Source: Rhodovulum robiginosum
Lineage (GTDB): Bacteria > Pseudomonadota > Alphaproteobacteria > Rhodobacterales > Rhodobacteraceae
Length of the DNA: 64,000 nucleotides
Assembly: GCF_003944755.1 (NCBI RefSeq)
Contig: NZ_RWGU01000050.1
Span: 248,001-312,000 of the forward strand
Direction: 5' to 3'
Numbering within the stretch: position 1 is the stretch's first letter; every line of letters starts with the position of its first letter. The position numbers were made by a program, and so were the translations under genes. Shown one piece after another: positions 51,031 to 59,885 of this stretch. The notes under the pieces were generated by a model. That model was not told the origin of the DNA. It made no database searches and was given only the letters and a program-made list of their open reading frames with translations.

Positions 51031-53928
51031 ATGCTGAGAAAGAAAACGAATGCAGCGCCGGCACGGGCGCGGACCAGCGGGCTGCTGGGACGAGCCGCCG
51101 AGACGCGGGTCGACCGCCGCGCTTTCCTGCGCAGCTCGGGCCTTGCCATCGGCGGGCTCGCCGCACTGGGCGCAACCGGCGGCACCGTCACCAGGGCCAA
51201 CGCCCAGATGGCCGCGGCCCAGTCGATCACCAACGTCAAGTCGGTCTGCACGCACTGCTCGGTCGGCTGCACGGTCATCGCCGAGGTGTCCAACGGCGTC
51301 TGGGTCGGGCAGGAGCCCGGCTGGGACAGCCCGTTCAACCTGGGCGCCCATTGCGCCAAGGGCGCGTCGGTGCGCGAGCACGCGCATGGAGAGCGGCGGC
51401 TGAAATACCCGATGAAGAAGGTCGACGGCGAGTGGCAGCGGATCAGCTGGGAAGAGGCGATCAACGAGATCGGCGACAAGATGCTGCAGATCCGCGAGGA
51501 ATCTGGCCCCGACAGCGTCTACTGGCTGGGCTCGGCCAAGCACTCCAACGAGCAGGCATATCTGCTGCGCAAGTTCGCGGCCTACTGGGGCACCAACAAC
51601 GTCGACCACCAGGCCCGCATCTGCCATTCGACGACCGTCGCCGGGGTTGCGAACACATGGGGCTACGGCGCCATGACCAACTCCTACAACGACATCCATA
51701 ACTCCCAGGCGATCTTCATCATCGGCGGCAACCCGGCCGAGGCACACCCGGTCTCGCTCTTGCACGTGCTGAAGGCCAAGGAGGAGAACAACGCGCCGCT
51801 GATCGTCTGCGACCCGCGCTTCACCCGCACCGCGGCCCATGCCGACGAATACGTGCGGTTCCGCCCGGGCAGCGACGTGGCGCTGGTCTGGGGCATTCTC
51901 TGGCACATCTTCGAGAACGGCTGGGAGGACAAGGAGTTCATCCGCACCCGGGTCTGGGGAATGGACCAGATCAAGGAAGAGGTCGCCCGCTGGACGCCCG
52001 AAGAGGTCGAGCGCGTCACCGGCGTGCCCGGCTCGCAGATGGAACGCGTCGCCCGGACGCTGGCCAACAACCGCCCCGGCACGGTGATCTGGTGCATGGG
52101 CGGCACCCAGCACACCAACGGCAACAACAACACGCGCGCCTATTGCGTGCTGCAGCTGGCGCTCGGCAACATGGGCGCCGCAGGCGGCGGCACCAACATC
52201 TTCCGCGGCCATGACAACGTGCAGGGCGCGACCGATCTGGGCGTTCTGGCCGACACGCTTCCCGGCTATTACGGCCTCGCCGACGGATCGTGGAGCCACT
52301 GGGCCCGCGTCTGGGAAGAGGACGAGGACTGGCTGCGCGGCCGCTTCGCGGTGATGGAGGGCGCGGGCGCCGACGGCAAGGACCGCATGATGATCAACGA
52401 GAAGGGGATACCCGTTTCTCGCTGGTTTGACGGCGTGCTGGAGGCCAAGGAGAACCTCGACCAGCCCGACAATACCCGCGCAATGGTGTTTTGGGGCCAT
52501 GCGCCCAACTCGCAGACCCGCCTGCCGGACATGAAGCGCGCGATGGAGATGCTCGACCTGCTGGTCGTCATCGACCCCTATCCCACCGTCTCGGCGGTGA
52601 TGCAGGACCGCACCGACGGCGTTTATCTGCTGCCGGCGGCGACGCAGTTCGAGACCTACGGCTCGGTCACCGCGTCCAACCGCTCGCTGCAATGGCGCGA
52701 GAAGGTGGTCGAGCCGCTCTTCGAGTGCAAAGACGACCACACGATCATGAAGCTCTTCGCCGACAAGTTCGGCTTCACCGACCGCATCTTCCGCAACATC
52801 GCGATCAACGGTGACGAGCCCCTGGTCGAGGACATCACGCGGGAGTTCAACCGCGGCATGTGGACCATCGGCTATACCGGCCAGTCGCCGGAGCGGATGC
52901 GCCTGCACATGGCAAACCAGCACACCTTCGACAAGACCACGCTTAGGGCGCTGGGCGGGCCGGCCGACGGCGACTATTACGGCATGCCCTGGCCCTGCTG
53001 GGGAACCGCCGAGATGGGCCATCCAGGCTCGGCCAACCTCTATGACATCTCGCTTCCGGTGAAGGATGGCGGGATGGGCTTCCGCGCCCGGTTCGGGGTG
53101 GAACGCGACGGCGACAACCTGCTGGCCGAGGGCGTTGCGCCGGTCGGCTCGGAGATCCAGGACGGCTATCCCGAGTTCACGATGCAGATGCTGATGGATC
53201 TCGGCTGGGACGGTGACCTGACCGCGGACGAGCGCGCCGCGATCGACGCGGTGGCCGGCCCGGGTACCAACTGGAAGACCGACCTTTCGGGCGGCATCCA
53301 GCGGGTCGCGATCAAGCATGGCTGCGCGCCCTACGGCAATGCCAAGGCCCGCGCCGTGGTCTGGACCTTCCCCGACCCGGTGCCGCTGCACCGAGAGCCG
53401 CTCTACTCGAACCGGCGCGATCTCGTGGCCGACTACCCGACCTACGACGACAAGAAGTTCTGGCGGGTGCCGACCATGTACGCATCGATCCAGAAGAACG
53501 ATTTCTCCAAGGAGTACCCGATCATCCTGACTTCGGGGCGCCTGGTGGAATACGAGGGCGGCGGCGACGAGACCCGGTCGAACCCCTGGCTGGCCGAGTT
53601 GCAGCAGGAGATGTTCGTCGAGGTGAACACGCGCGACGCCAACGATCTGGGCCTGCGCGACGGCGCCGATGTCTGGGTCGAGGGACCCGAGAAAGGCAAG
53701 GTGCGCGTCAAGGCGCTGGTGACCGAGCGCGTCGCGCCCGGCGTCGCCTTCATGCCGTTCCACTTCGGCGGTTACTGGCAGGGCGAGGACCGGAGGTCGA
53801 AATACCCCAAGGGCGCCGATCCGTACGTCTTGGGGGAATCGTCGAACACCGCGCAGACCTATGGCTACGATTCCGTCACGCAGATGCAGGAAACCAAGGC
53901 CACGCTGTGCAAGATCTGGGCCGCATAA
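51031..53928 (+). CDS. fdhA: Formate dehydrogenase alpha subunit, Cys-type, Tat-exported
   Basis: 965 residues. Tat motif DRRAFLRSS at residues 28-36. 4Fe-4S motif Cys73, Cys76, Cys80 and Cys108 (CTHCSVGC and HCAKG). The Mo/W ligand is Cys198 in RICHST, where E. coli FdnG has selenocysteine; the codon is TGC, so no selenium is used. Catalytic His199 follows. It oxidises formate to CO2 in the periplasm and passes electrons to the Fe-S subunit. Four cofactor-binding domains are of normal length. Whether W or Mo is used cannot be told; tupBCA in the block favours W use. Confidence 0.95.
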   Translation: MLRKKTNAAPARARTSGLLGRAAETRVDRRAFLRSSGLAIGGLAALGATGGTVTRANAQMAAAQSITNVKSVCTHCSVGCTVIAEVSNGVWVGQEPGWDSPFNLGAHCAKGASVREHAHGERRLKYPMKKVDGEWQRISWEEAINEIGDKMLQIREESGPDSVYWLGSAKHSNEQAYLLRKFAAYWGTNNVDHQARICHSTTVAGVANTWGYGAMTNSYNDIHNSQAIFIIGGNPAEAHPVSLLHVLKAKEENNAPLIVCDPRFTRTAAHADEYVRFRPGSDVALVWGILWHIFENGWEDKEFIRTRVWGMDQIKEEVARWTPEEVERVTGVPGSQMERVARTLANNRPGTVIWCMGGTQHTNGNNNTRAYCVLQLALGNMGAAGGGTNIFRGHDNVQGATDLGVLADTLPGYYGLADGSWSHWARVWEEDEDWLRGRFAVMEGAGADGKDRMMINEKGIPVSRWFDGVLEAKENLDQPDNTRAMVFWGHAPNSQTRLPDMKRAMEMLDLLVVIDPYPTVSAVMQDRTDGVYLLPAATQFETYGSVTASNRSLQWREKVVEPLFECKDDHTIMKLFADKFGFTDRIFRNIAINGDEPLVEDITREFNRGMWTIGYTGQSPERMRLHMANQHTFDKTTLRALGGPADGDYYGMPWPCWGTAEMGHPGSANLYDISLPVKDGGMGFRARFGVERDGDNLLAEGVAPVGSEIQDGYPEFTMQMLMDLGWDGDLTADERAAIDAVAGPGTNWKTDLSGGIQRVAIKHGCAPYGNAKARAVVWTFPDPVPLHREPLYSNRRDLVADYPTYDDKKFWRVPTMYASIQKNDFSKEYPIILTSGRLVEYEGGGDETRSNPWLAELQQEMFVEVNTRDANDLGLRDGADVWVEGPEKGKVRVKALVTERVAPGVAFMPFHFGGYWQGEDRRSKYPKGADPYVLGESSNTAQTYGYDSVTQMQETKATLCKIWAA

Positions 53929-53942
53929 GGGAGGAATGAGAG

Positions 53943-54536
53943 ATGGCTAGAGCAAAATTCCTCTGCGACGCGGAACGCTGCATTGAATGCAATGCCTGCG
54001 TCACCGCCTGCAAGAACGAGAACGAGGTGCCCTGGGGCATCAATCGCCGCCGCGTGGTGACGATCCAGGACGGCAAGCCGGGCGAGCGGTCGATTTCGGT
54101 CGCCTGCATGCACTGTTCCGACGCGCCCTGCATGGCGGTCTGCCCGGTCGACTGTTTCTACCAGACCAGTGACGGGATCGTGCTGCATTCCAAGGACCTG
54201 TGCATAGGCTGCGGCTATTGCTTCTACGCGTGCCCGTTCGGCGCGCCGCAATATCCGCAGGCGGGCAATTTCGGCAGCCGCGGCAAGATGGACAAGTGCA
54301 CCTTCTGCGCCGGCGGCCCCGAAGACGACATGTCCGAGGCGGAGTTCCAGAAATACGGCCGCAACCGGATCGCCGAGGGCAAGCTGCCGATCTGTGCCGA
54401 GATGTGCGCGACCAAGGCGCTCTTGGCGGGCGACGGTGACGATGTGTCGGCGATCTACCGCGAACGGGTCGTGGCCCGCGGCTTCGGCTCGGGCGCGTGG
54501 GGCTGGGGCACCGCCTACGAACAGAAGGGCAATTGA
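53943..54536 (+). CDS. fdhB: Formate dehydrogenase Fe-S (beta) subunit
   Basis: 197 residues, four 4Fe-4S motifs: CIECNACVTAC, CMHCSDAPCMAVCP, CIGCGYCFYACP and the CTFC...C-AEMC set. This chain transfers electrons from FdhA to the membrane cytochrome b. It has no own Tat signal and would be exported with FdhA, and no C-terminal membrane helix (unlike E. coli FdnH). It lies 14 bases after fdhA, with GGGAGGAATGAG as ribosome site. Confidence 0.95.
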   Translation: MARAKFLCDAERCIECNACVTACKNENEVPWGINRRRVVTIQDGKPGERSISVACMHCSDAPCMAVCPVDCFYQTSDGIVLHSKDLCIGCGYCFYACPFGAPQYPQAGNFGSRGKMDKCTFCAGGPEDDMSEAEFQKYGRNRIAEGKLPICAEMCATKALLAGDGDDVSAIYRERVVARGFGSGAWGWGTAYEQKGN

Positions 54537-54643
54537 CGCCCGCGCCCGGGGCTGCGGACGCCGCGGCCCCGGGGCGACTTCAGGGCCGGACGGTCGGGGC
54601 GTGCCGCGGGCGCGCCCGACTGGTGCGTGAAAGGAAGACCCCT

Positions 54644-55846
54644 ATGAAACTGCTGGAACGCCTGAGCTTTGCGGTTCTGATGATGCTGGCCCTGACGCTG
54701 GCGGCCCCGGCGCAAGAGGTCGCGGCCCCGCCCCCCGCCCCCGTCACCGAGCGTCAGACGCTGGACGACATCCTCGCCCGCCAGAAAGGCGAGAGCGCCG
54801 CGCGCCATCATCGAGATACAGACAGCGCGGCGGGCCAGGCGGAAAGTATCGGCGGCCAGCTCGGCACGCTGGGCGGCGCCTCGGATTCCGACGTTTGGGA
54901 GGCGCTGCGATTCGGCACGGCCGACGTCAAGGTCTCGGCCGGGGGCGCGCCGGCCCGCGTGGTCATGCAGGACCGCGGCATGTGGTGGCTGACCTTCCGC
55001 GAGGGCCGTCTGTCGAACTGGGGTTTCTTTTTCTGGATCGGCCTCGTGACCTTCCTCGTGATCTTCTACCTGCTGCGCGGGCGGATCATGGTGTCGGGGG
55101 GGCTGTCGGGCATCAAGGTCGTGCGCTTCACCGCCATCGAACGCTTTGCGCACTGGATGCTCGCGGGCTCGCTGATGCTTCTGGGCGCCACGGGGCTGTT
55201 ACTGCTCTTCGGGCGCACCTGGTTCATGCCCTATATCGGAAAGGACATCTACGCGACCATCGCGCATTACTCCAAGCTCGTGCACAACAATGTCAGCTGG
55301 GCCTTCATGCTGGGGCTGGTGCTGGTTTTCCTGTTCTGGGTCCACCACAACGTTCCCCGCCGCATCGACCTGACCTGGTTCGCGCAGGGCGGCGGCATTT
55401 TCGGCAACAAGCACCCTCCGGCGCGCAAGTTCAATGCCGGGCAAAAGATACTGTTCTGGACGGTGATCCTGCTGGGCGCTTCGGTCTCGGCATCGGGGCT
55501 GTCGCTGATCTTCCCGTTCGAGTTCAACCTGTTCGCGCCCACCTTCGCCACGCTGAACGATCTGGGCGTGCCGGCGCTGCTGGGGATGGACCCGTTCCCG
55601 ACGCAGCTGTCGCCCCAGGAAGAGATGCAGTTTGCCCAGCTCTGGCATGTGATCGCCTCGTTCGGGCTGATGGCGCTGACCACGGCCCATATCTACATCG
55701 GCACGATCGGCATGCAGGGCGCTTTCCACGCGATGGGCAGCGGCGAGGTCGATCTCAACTGGGCCAACGACCACCACAAGCTTTGGGTCGAGGAGATGGA
55801 CGAAAAGACCAGGCGACTCGCCGACAAGGTCAGCCCTGCCGAGTGA
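54644..55846 (+). CDS. fdhC: Formate dehydrogenase cytochrome b556 (gamma) subunit
   Basis: 400 residues. A signal-like first segment (LSFAVLMMLALTLAAPA) precedes a periplasmic loop of about 100 residues, then four or more membrane helices of the FdhI/FdnI type. Haem-ligand His candidates are in ERFAHWMLAG, YSKLVHNNV and LWHVIAS. It passes electrons to quinone in the inner membrane. The extra N-terminal region with its QTLDDILARQKG stretch is typical of the alphaproteobacterial form. AAGGAAGAC precedes the ATG; 107 bases separate it from fdhB. Confidence 0.92.
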   Translation: MKLLERLSFAVLMMLALTLAAPAQEVAAPPPAPVTERQTLDDILARQKGESAARHHRDTDSAAGQAESIGGQLGTLGGASDSDVWEALRFGTADVKVSAGGAPARVVMQDRGMWWLTFREGRLSNWGFFFWIGLVTFLVIFYLLRGRIMVSGGLSGIKVVRFTAIERFAHWMLAGSLMLLGATGLLLLFGRTWFMPYIGKDIYATIAHYSKLVHNNVSWAFMLGLVLVFLFWVHHNVPRRIDLTWFAQGGGIFGNKHPPARKFNAGQKILFWTVILLGASVSASGLSLIFPFEFNLFAPTFATLNDLGVPALLGMDPFPTQLSPQEEMQFAQLWHVIASFGLMALTTAHIYIGTIGMQGAFHAMGSGEVDLNWANDHHKLWVEEMDEKTRRLADKVSPAE

Positions 55847-55850
55847 CCCG

Positions 55851-57158
55851 ATGGGAGCGCGCGCGCTGATCTTGTCGCTGGCCATGGCCCTTCCGGCCGG
55901 GGCCGAGGGATTCCGCACCTTCGACGGCCATGGCGGGCCCGTGATGGGCCTGGCCGTGTCCGCCGACGGCAGCCGCGCGCTGACGGCCAGCTTCGACTAT
56001 TCGGTGGGATTGTGGGACGTGGCCCGCCAGACCCCGCCCCGGTGGCTGGAGGGGCACAACGCGGCGGTCAATTCCGTGGCCTTCATGGCAGGGGGGCGGG
56101 CGGTGTCGGCGGGCGACGATTTCGACGTGCTGATCTGGGACCTGGCGACGGCGCGCGTGCTGGCCCGGCTGACGGGGCACGCGGGCAAGGTGATGTCCGC
56201 CCGCCCCTCGCCGGATGGCACGTTGATCGCCTCGGCCAGCTGGGACGGGACGATCCGCCTTTGGGACGTCGCCTCGGGGACCGAACGCGCGGTATTGCGG
56301 GGCCACGACGGGCCGGTGAACGACGTGGCCTGGGCCGCGGGCGGCACGCGGCTTTACTCGGCGGGCTATGATGGCACGGTCGTCCTGTGGGACGTGGCCG
56401 AACGCGCCGCGCTCCGCCGCGTGGCCAGCCATGCCTTCGGCGTGAACGTGCTGGCCATCGACGAGAGCGCAGGCTGGCTGGCCTACGGCGCGCTCGACGG
56501 GGGAACCCGCGTCATCGACCTGGACACCGGCGCCGAGCTGGCCGACCTGACCGCCGAGCGCCGGCCGATCCTGGCGCTGGCCCGCGCGCCGGGCGGACGG
56601 CGCATCGCCGTGGGCGACGGGCAGGGCTATATCATGGTCGTCGACACCTCCGACTGGACGATCGAGCGCGATTTCCGGGCCGCGGCCAACGGCCCCGTCT
56701 GGGCGCTGGCCTTCACCGGCGACGGGGCGGCGGTCATCGCCGGCGGCATCGCCGATCAGGCCTATCTCTGGCCGCTCGACGGCGCCGACAACGCCCCGCG
56801 CATGGCCGAGATCCGGCGCCGGTTCCACACCGCCCCCGGCGAGGTGTCGAACGGCGAACGGCAGTTTCTGCGCAAATGCTCGGTATGCCACACGCTGGGC
56901 CCCGACGGCGGGCGCCGGGCCGGCCCCTCGCTCTACGGCCTGTTCGGCAGGCCGGCCGGGACGCTGCCCGGCTACAGCTATTCGCCTGCGCTCGAAAACA
57001 GCGATATCATCTGGTCCAGTTCGACCATCGACAAATTGTTCGAGATCGGGCCGGATCACGTGACACCCGGCAGCAAGATGCCGATGCAGAAGATCGTCTC
57101 GCCCGCGGATCGCGCCGACCTGATCGCGTTCCTGAAGCGCGAGACCGCAACGGAATGA
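55851..57158 (+). CDS. WD40 beta-propeller/cytochrome c fusion, FDH-linked
   Basis: 435 residues with a signal peptide (LILSLAMALPAGA). Residues about 22-320 form seven or so WD40 blades (repeated pattern GHxxxV...SADGxxxxxxSxDxxxxLWD). A C-terminal class I cytochrome c follows, with CSVCH (Cys343, Cys346, His347) and a likely Met ligand in SKMPM. Periplasmic. It lies 4 bases after fdhC, so it belongs to the operon and may take electrons from FDH or serve another acceptor. Prokaryotic WD40/cytochrome c fusions occur near oxidoreductases but are not well characterised. Confidence 0.85.
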   Translation: MGARALILSLAMALPAGAEGFRTFDGHGGPVMGLAVSADGSRALTASFDYSVGLWDVARQTPPRWLEGHNAAVNSVAFMAGGRAVSAGDDFDVLIWDLATARVLARLTGHAGKVMSARPSPDGTLIASASWDGTIRLWDVASGTERAVLRGHDGPVNDVAWAAGGTRLYSAGYDGTVVLWDVAERAALRRVASHAFGVNVLAIDESAGWLAYGALDGGTRVIDLDTGAELADLTAERRPILALARAPGGRRIAVGDGQGYIMVVDTSDWTIERDFRAAANGPVWALAFTGDGAAVIAGGIADQAYLWPLDGADNAPRMAEIRRRFHTAPGEVSNGERQFLRKCSVCHTLGPDGGRRAGPSLYGLFGRPAGTLPGYSYSPALENSDIIWSSSTIDKLFEIGPDHVTPGSKMPMQKIVSPADRADLIAFLKRETATE

Positions 57159-57170
57159 ACGGAGAATGCC

Positions 57171-57296
57171 ATGCGCGCCATGTATCTGGCCTTTGCAGCG
57201 ACCATCGTCATCGGCGTCGTGGCGCACTACGCGCTGGAACAGATCGGCTATTCCTCGCAGGACCGCTATTCAAGCGACAGTGTCCGGCTTGATTGA
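57171..57296 (+). CDS. 41-residue single-span membrane peptide, FDH-linked
   Basis: A small gene starting MRAMYLAFAATIVIGVVAHYALEQIG, with one membrane helix (residues about 3-24) and a short polar tail ending SVRLD. CGGAGAATGCC gives a good ribosome site, 12 bases after the WD40/cytochrome gene. It ends 4 bases before the convergent DUF2478 stop. No family recognised. Codon use looks native. It is the kind of small membrane subunit that stabilises respiratory complexes. Confidence 0.65.
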   Translation: MRAMYLAFAATIVIGVVAHYALEQIGYSSQDRYSSDSVRLD

Positions 57297-57300
57297 CCGC

Positions 57301-57831
57301 TCAAACCGCCCGAGCCGGCCTGTCAGCGGCGTCCAGCGCGGATCGGCACCAGGCGAGAATCCGGTCCTCCTCGGGCGGAAGCGCCTCGGCAATGCCCGCG
57401 CTGAAGGCGTGGAATTCCTCCAGATTGCCGGTGTTCACCGCGATCAGAACCGGAAGTCCGGCTGCAAGGGCCTCTCCGATCAGGGGGCGAAAGCCACGTC
57501 CCTCGATCTCCTGCTTGCCGAACTTGTTGACGATCACGAGATCCACGCCGCCCCCCGCCAACGCGGCCTCGGCCAGCCCGACCGCACGTTCCAGCCCGCC
57601 AGGGTCCAGTCGGCAGCCGCTCGACCCGGCGCCGAGGTTCTGGCTGATGCGCACCACCTCGGTGCCATTGAGGACGTGCAGATCCATGTCGCAGCGCGCA
57701 CGGTCGGGCCGTCCGAGATTGACCTGAACGGCACCGGCCAGCCGAACGCCCTCGGACCGCAGCCGCGCGGCCACGTCACAGAGCATAGCGTCGGCCGCGC
57801 CGCGCCCCTCGGTCGAAAAGAAAGCCAGCAT
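57301..57831 (-). CDS. DUF2478 NTPase-like protein
   Basis: 176 residues, Rossmann-like. The segments STEGRGAADAMLCDVA, LVIVNKFGKQEIEGRGFRPLIG and VLIAVNTGN match DUF2478, a family linked to molybdenum genes. The usual P-loop GKS is not seen; the first loop is EGRGAADAML, so nucleotide binding is uncertain. Start ATG 57831 with AGGGGGGAGA; a longer frame upstream lacks support. Divergent from fdhD, with 77 bases between. Confidence 0.8.
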   Translation of the reverse strand: MLAFFSTEGRGAADAMLCDVAARLRSEGVRLAGAVQVNLGRPDRARCDMDLHVLNGTEVVRISQNLGAGSSGCRLDPGGLERAVGLAEAALAGGGVDLVIVNKFGKQEIEGRGFRPLIGEALAAGLPVLIAVNTGNLEEFHAFSAGIAEALPPEEDRILAWCRSALDAADRPARAV

Positions 57832-57908
57832 TCTCCCCCCTTGGCCCGGCACGGCCTTTCTTGTGCGGGACAGCTCAGGCATACAATATGACGGTGGAGG
57901 TGGGAACC

Positions 57909-58787
57909 ATGACGGACCGGGAGCCCGAGACAATCTTTCCTGACCCGGAGGGCGCGCGCCTGACCCGGGCGGTCACCGGCGTCAACCAGACCGGGGCGGA
58001 AACCGAACTTTCCGTCATCGAGGAACGCCCGCTGACCATCTTCCTCAATTCGCAGGAAATCGTTACCGCGATGACGATTGGCGACTACCCCGAATACCTG
58101 GCGCTCGGCTTTCTCAGAAACCAGGGGATGCTGCGCGACGATGACGAGGTCACCGGCATCGAGTTCGACGAAGAGGTCGAGGTCGTGGTGGTCCGCACCG
58201 CGCGCCAGACCCTCTACGAGGAAAAGATGAGGAAGAAGACCCGCACCTCGGGCTGCGCCGTGGGCACCGTTTTCGGCGACATGATGGAAGGGTTGGAGGG
58301 GCTGACCCTTCCCCCGGCCGAATTGCGGACAAGCTGGCTTTACGCGCTGGCGCGGCAGATCAACACCATGCCGTCGCTTTACCTCACGGCCGGGGCGATC
58401 CACGGCACGGTGTTGTGCCGCCGCGACGAGCCGCTGGTCTATATGGAGGATGTCGGACGCCACAACGCGGTCGACAAGATCGCGGGCTGGATGTTCCATC
58501 ACGGCGTGCGGGCCGATGACAAGATCCTCTACACCACCGGGCGGCTCACCTCGGAAATGGTGATCAAGACCGCGTTGATGGGTATCCCGATCCTCGCCTC
58601 GCGCTCGGGCTTCACGGCCTGGGGCGTGGACATCGCCCGCCAGGTCGGGCTGACGCTGATCGGGCGGCTCAGGGGGCAGCGCTTCGTCTGCCTGTCGGGG
58701 GCGGAACGGGTGATCTACGATGCCGACCTCGCCGCCGTCCCGGCGGAAGAGGCGAAACACAGGCGCAAGGCGGCTGTCGGTGACTGA
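57909..58787 (+). CDS. fdhD: Formate dehydrogenase sulfurtransferase FdhD
   Basis: 292 residues. FdhD moves sulfur from IscS to the Mo/W cofactor before insertion in FDH. Present: EERPLTIFLN, EYLALGFLRNQG, the Cys loop TSGCAVGT (Cys116) where E. coli has two Cys, GAIHGTVL and DVGRHNAVDKI. The second Cys of a CxxC pair is missing, replaced by Gly, which is seen in other alphaproteobacterial FdhD as I recall. The start is ATG 57909 behind GGAGGTGGGAACC; two upstream ATG codons in frame have weaker context. It overlaps mobA. Confidence 0.93.
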   Translation: MTDREPETIFPDPEGARLTRAVTGVNQTGAETELSVIEERPLTIFLNSQEIVTAMTIGDYPEYLALGFLRNQGMLRDDDEVTGIEFDEEVEVVVVRTARQTLYEEKMRKKTRTSGCAVGTVFGDMMEGLEGLTLPPAELRTSWLYALARQINTMPSLYLTAGAIHGTVLCRRDEPLVYMEDVGRHNAVDKIAGWMFHHGVRADDKILYTTGRLTSEMVIKTALMGIPILASRSGFTAWGVDIARQVGLTLIGRLRGQRFVCLSGAERVIYDADLAAVPAEEAKHRRKAAVGD

Positions 58788-59397
58788 GCGGCTGCCGGCG
58801 GTGATCCTTGCGGGCGGGCGGGCCACCCGGATGGGCGGCGGGGACAAGCCGCTGCTGTCGCTCGGCGGCCAGTCGATCCTTTCGCACGTGATCGCGCGCC
58901 TCGCGCCGCAATGCGCGCCGATCGCGCTGAACGCCAATGGCGATGCCACGCGGTTCGCGCATCTCGGCCTGCCGGTGCTGGCCGACACGCTGCCGGACCA
59001 TCCCGGTCCGCTGGCCGGGGTTCTCGCGGGCCTTGACTGGGCGGCGGCGCAAGGGGCGGCGCAGGTCGTGACCGTGGCGGGCGACACGCCGTTTTTCCCG
59101 CCCGACCTGGCCGTTCGGCTGCAGGCGGCGCAAAGCCGCGCAGGGCTGGCCCTTGCGGCGACCGAGGATGCAACCGGCACGCTTCGCCGCCATCCCACCT
59201 TCGGCCTCTGGCCCGTCGCGTTGCGTGATGACCTGCGCGCGGCGCTGAAGGGGGGGCTGCGCAAGGTCGTGCTTTGGACCGACGCGCATGGCGCGGGTAC
59301 CGCCGCGTTCGACGCGCGAGAGGTCGACCCGTTTTTCAACATCAACCGGCCCGAGGATCTCGCCGCCGCCGAGCGCTTGCTGGAGATCGTCGGGTGA
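58780..59397 (+). CDS. mobA: Molybdenum cofactor guanylyltransferase MobA
   Basis: 205 residues, nucleotidyltransferase fold. Signature LPAVILAGGRATRMGGGDKPLL (GTP-binding loop) at the start and PDHPGPLAGVLAGLDW further on. It attaches GMP to molybdopterin to make MGD, required by the FDH. The start is GTG 58780 inside the fdhD end; this gives the normal MobA length. It overlaps mobB at GTGA. The tail DPFFNINRPEDL is standard. Confidence 0.95.
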   Translation: MTERLPAVILAGGRATRMGGGDKPLLSLGGQSILSHVIARLAPQCAPIALNANGDATRFAHLGLPVLADTLPDHPGPLAGVLAGLDWAAAQGAAQVVTVAGDTPFFPPDLAVRLQAAQSRAGLALAATEDATGTLRRHPTFGLWPVALRDDLRAALKGGLRKVVLWTDAHGAGTAAFDAREVDPFFNINRPEDLAAAERLLEIVG

Positions 59398-59885
59398 GGA
59401 TCTTCGGCGTCACCGGCTGGAAGAATTCCGGTAAGACCGGGCTTGTGGAACGGTTGGTGACCGAGATCACCGGCCGGGGGCTGTCCGTCTCCACCGTCAA
59501 GCATGCCCATCACGCCACCGACATCGACCACCCCGGCCGCGACAGCTATCGCCACCGGCAAGCGGGCGCGGTGCAGGTGCTGGTGGCCTCGCCCGTCCGC
59601 TGGGCCCTGATGCACGAGCTGCGCGGCGCACCAGAGCCGCCGCTCGACGACCTTCTGGCCCGCCTCAGCCCGGTCGATCTGGTGCTGATCGAAGGCTACA
59701 AGACCGCAACCCACCCCAAGATCGAGGCGCACCGGGCCGAATCCGGCCAGCCGTTGCTGGCGCATGACAACCCCACGATCCGCGCCGTCGCATCGGACAC
59801 CACCCCCGACGCCCCGGTGCCCGTCCTGCCGCTGGACGACACGGCGGCAATTGCGCAATTCATTCTGGCGGAGGTGGGGCTGTGA
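59394..59885 (+). CDS. mobB: Molybdopterin-guanine dinucleotide biosynthesis protein MobB
   Basis: 163 residues, small GTPase-like. Walker A is GWKNSGKTGLV; blocks STVKHAHHATDIDHPGRDS and LVLIEGYK match MobB. It is an accessory GTP-binding partner of MobA. The start is GTG 59394, in the mobA stop (GTGA); the stop overlaps the next gene by four bases. An unbroken fdhD-mobA-mobB-moeA order implies a single mRNA. Confidence 0.95.
   Translation: MRIFGVTGWKNSGKTGLVERLVTEITGRGLSVSTVKHAHHATDIDHPGRDSYRHRQAGAVQVLVASPVRWALMHELRGAPEPPLDDLLARLSPVDLVLIEGYKTATHPKIEAHRAESGQPLLAHDNPTIRAVASDTTPDAPVPVLPLDDTAAIAQFILAEVGL

Noticed and set aside
51622-51627. Possible selenocysteine codon in formate dehydrogenase
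   Set aside because: The codon at the active site is TGC (Cys198), so selenocysteine is not used.
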